From NCBI GenBank assembly GCA_030248225.1, contig JASANE010017412.1:1-64000 (forward strand): 64,000 bases of DNA, given 5' to 3'. Positions 61,848-64,000 of this stretch are shown here, one piece after another (within the stretch, counting starts at the first letter, position 1; every line of letters begins with the position of its first letter). A program made the position numbers and the translations under genes. Origin of the DNA: Trileptium ribeirensis (taxonomy: Eukaryota > Nematoda > Enoplea > Enoplida > Thoracostomopsidae). The notes beneath the pieces were generated by a model that was not told the DNA's origin, made no database searches, and saw nothing but the letters and a program-made list of their open reading frames with translations.

Positions 61848-61982
61848 GTAAGGCAGGGTAATGATTTCAATCAATTGGTATTTACCTCCATACAACTGAC
61901 TTTATAGTATGTATGTCTCATTTCGAATGTGCTTAGTGTAAAAATTGTTTTTGGTGATGATCTCTAAATTAAAAAATAGGAT

Positions 61983-62097
61983 CATGGCTACACCACGACC
62001 ATATTGTATCAGTTAAAGTGTTATACTTTTAGAATTCTGGCCTTTAGAATGTTTGAAAAACTTCATATAAGATTATCAGTCGTGGTGTAGCCGCATG
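61983..62097. repeat. short inverted repeat after exon 5
   Basis: CATGGCTACACCACGAC at 61983-61999 pairs with GTCGTGGTGTAGCCGCATG at 62079-62097, apart from a 2-base bulge. It could be a tiny MITE or an intronic hairpin. No target duplication recognised. Confidence 0.6.
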
Positions 62098-63060
62098 AAA
62101 TCTGTAATTTCATACCCGTTGATGCTAGAACTCTTTTGAAACTTACTACGGAGCCGTAAACTTTGCTGCATCGGTGAACAAATATATAGATTTAATTGAA
62201 CAGCCGCAGTTGAATATAGTGTCTTGTACTAAAATTGCTGTTCCAATTGCTTGCATTTACGTTGGCAGAACATAAGCCCCTTATTCAATGCGTCCAATTA
62301 TTTTAATTCGTACACATATCTTATGTCTGAGCGAGCGGAGTTTCTCTATAAAGTGAGACCAAAAGGAAATTTTGTTAGTACTCTCCATACCGTTGTCCTC
62401 ATATATATGCAAATTTATTCGCGTTTTTATCAATCTGAAATGTGCTTCCTTGGTGCACTTCAGAGCAATGCGAAGAAATCGAACCAATCGCTTCGCTGAA
62501 AATTTCGACTCCGCTACAGTAAATGCAAGGGGTGCTAGGAAAATTTTCGAATATAAATTTGCGCACGACCATTGATCCATCATGCGGAATTATATCAGCT
62601 AGAGCTTTAACTTAGCCATGTATGTATATAGTTTAGGTAGAGGAGCCGTTTTCGAGTTATGAGCCAAAATTTGATAACATGTTGTTTAAGAGGATAAAAT
62701 TTTAACTACAAAAGAATTTTCATGCATGTTGGCGATAATCGATGTACTTTCAGGATTATTTAATTCGTTAAACAAGCAGATTTTATTTTTTAAACTAAAA
62801 TTTGCCCTCTAGTATGCTAAAATTTTGGCACCTGAATGTAAACATTTGACATTTTTCAATTAGTTGCACGTTCAAGCTTTAGGTTTTTCAATAATTGTCG
62901 GTGTTACAGAACTACGATAATGTCAATAATATATTGTATTTACTTACTATACACATACAATACGGTAACCAGTATGAACTTCGGAGGTAAAAGCGAAGCA
63001 TGAAGCTTTCTCGAAAACGGTGAATCACACATTCCTGAACATTTTCATTTTTGTTTATAG

Positions 63061-63117
63061 CTGGAAGAAGAACTACTATATTCTATGGCTTCGATGATTG
63101 TTGCAAAATGGTCGTAA
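63061..63117 (+). CDS. possible terminal exon of the MARCH-like gene
   Basis: After the acceptor-like TTGTTTATAG (ends 63060) comes a phase-0 frame of 18 codons, beginning Leu-Glu-Glu-Glu and ending Lys-Trp-Ser before TAA. Its phase fits exon 5, and a short amphipathic tail after the second helix is plausible. It is short and has no recognised conserved motif, and I see no clear AATAAA close behind it, so the true tail may lie beyond the window instead. Confidence 0.3.
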   Translation: MEEELLYSMASMIVAKWS

Positions 63118-63557
63118 CACCTCTCTTAATCCATTTGTGATGTATTATTGTATTTCTGGGACTTATGTAAAAGAACTCTTGAAGCTCGTTTTATCTTGAA
63201 CTTCAAAAAATAGTCATTGAGCGCAGACTTATCATACTCGCCCCGTTTCCTCTTGCCACGCAAGTTACAGTTAATGGTTGACTTGATTATTTTGGCAGAT
63301 CGACTCATACGGAATTAATACGATTATAGTCACAGTTAAACTGGAACTCAAGATGCAAAGTAATTGCGATGTTAAATCAGGCAGGAATTAGATAATTATA
63401 TTAGTGACACTACTAGTGTGCCCGCTTATCGAAAGTTTGGAGCTCTTCGTTGTAATTTCAGTCCCGTATAAGGAGAAACAGCAATCTCTGATTTTTTGAT
63501 TGGAAATTTTATAAATTATTCTTCCTTACATTTTCGATGCTGTTCTCAACAATTCAG

Positions 63558-63651
63558 AAGCTTATTCCAAATATCCGGATCCTGTTATGATGCAGACCGG
63601 AACACACATAACGGCAAAGATGATTTCGCTAAAATCTCATTACCTGCGCTC
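63558..63651 (+). CDS. candidate exon near the window end
   Basis: Acceptor-like CAACAATTCAG ends at 63557 and donor CTC|GTGAGT starts at 63652. The 94-base frame encodes a polar peptide (CYDADRNTHNGKDDFAK). Its phase does not fit directly after MARCH-like exon 5, so another exon would be needed between, or it belongs elsewhere. Confidence 0.2.
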
Positions 63652-64000
63652 GTGAGTTTCTCTTTGTGCTTGAAGTCATAGCAAAACTATGTTAAAAATT
63701 CCTTGAAAAACTTAAAATTCTACCGGAAAATCTTAATTAGTCATGAGTAAGCACTCGACACCAAATATTTAACATACTGTTCGCCAAAAATGAGCGTCGT
63801 TCATTCGATTTTCATTCAAAAAATTCAGACTATGTTCCAGATCTGAAGATCTGAATTTTTAGTAAGCGTTTTTTTAATTTTGTTCGAAAGCTGTAAGTAT
63901 GCTGAAGAGGTTTTCGCCTTTACATAAATTTGTTATTATTCGATGCTTGTTCGTTTGAATTGCGGCAGTCATTCCTGACTAGTACTGTATTATAATGAAA

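Larger units (their letters stand above)
62098..64000. other. unassigned sequence downstream of MARCH-like exon 5
   Basis: Probably further intron or the 3' end of the MARCH-like gene. Only the two weak exon candidates at 63061 and 63558 stand out. Confidence 0.4.

Overview
The window is AT-rich metazoan nuclear DNA. One spliced protein gene is clear, and most of the rest is repeats: CR1-type retrotransposons, tRNA-derived SINEs, hAT-like and Merlin-like DNA transposons, many small inverted-repeat elements with 3-bp target duplications, and tandem arrays. Introns, polypyrimidine/AG acceptors and GT donors exclude a prokaryote. The gene's RING-CH and membrane exons resemble nematode relatives as I remember them, so a repeat-rich nematode is my best guess, held weakly.

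Layout. 1-3060: unassigned DNA with two MITEs. 3220-6830 (-): decayed CR1-type retrotransposon. 7155-9260: tandem array of three tRNA-headed SINE-like units, the middle one split by two MITEs. 9650-13047: repeat copy with a MITE, a 32-bp tandem array, and a 2-kb element holding a nested relative and an array of GTTCGCGAAC palindromes. 14516-15230: repeat copied again at 31678-32394. 15800-19860 (-): second CR1-type copy with a PHD-like finger. 20148-22520 and 32637-35205: two copies of one composite repeat in opposite orientation. 27804-29165: Merlin-like element with a decayed transposase. 30190-31150: six-fold 127-bp array. 38343-38960: 618 bases without one cytosine on the + strand. 39009-40130 and 46055-47131: hAT-like elements with 8-bp target duplications. 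40635-43355 (-): decayed ORF block of unknown origin.

44215-61847 and beyond (+): a large membrane-associated RING-CH (MARCH family) ubiquitin-ligase gene. Five coding exons have compatible phases (1, 1, 0, 0 at the junctions) and give at least 2,114 residues: a roughly 1,970-residue low-complexity N-terminus, a C4HC3 RING-CH finger split by an intron, and two membrane helices. The RING-completing exon is preceded by two degenerate tandem copies of itself. The introns are loaded with the same transposon families seen elsewhere in the window.

Apart from this gene I see no complete gene. Five further single exons are plausible but unproven. No rRNA, intact tRNA or CRISPR array was found.
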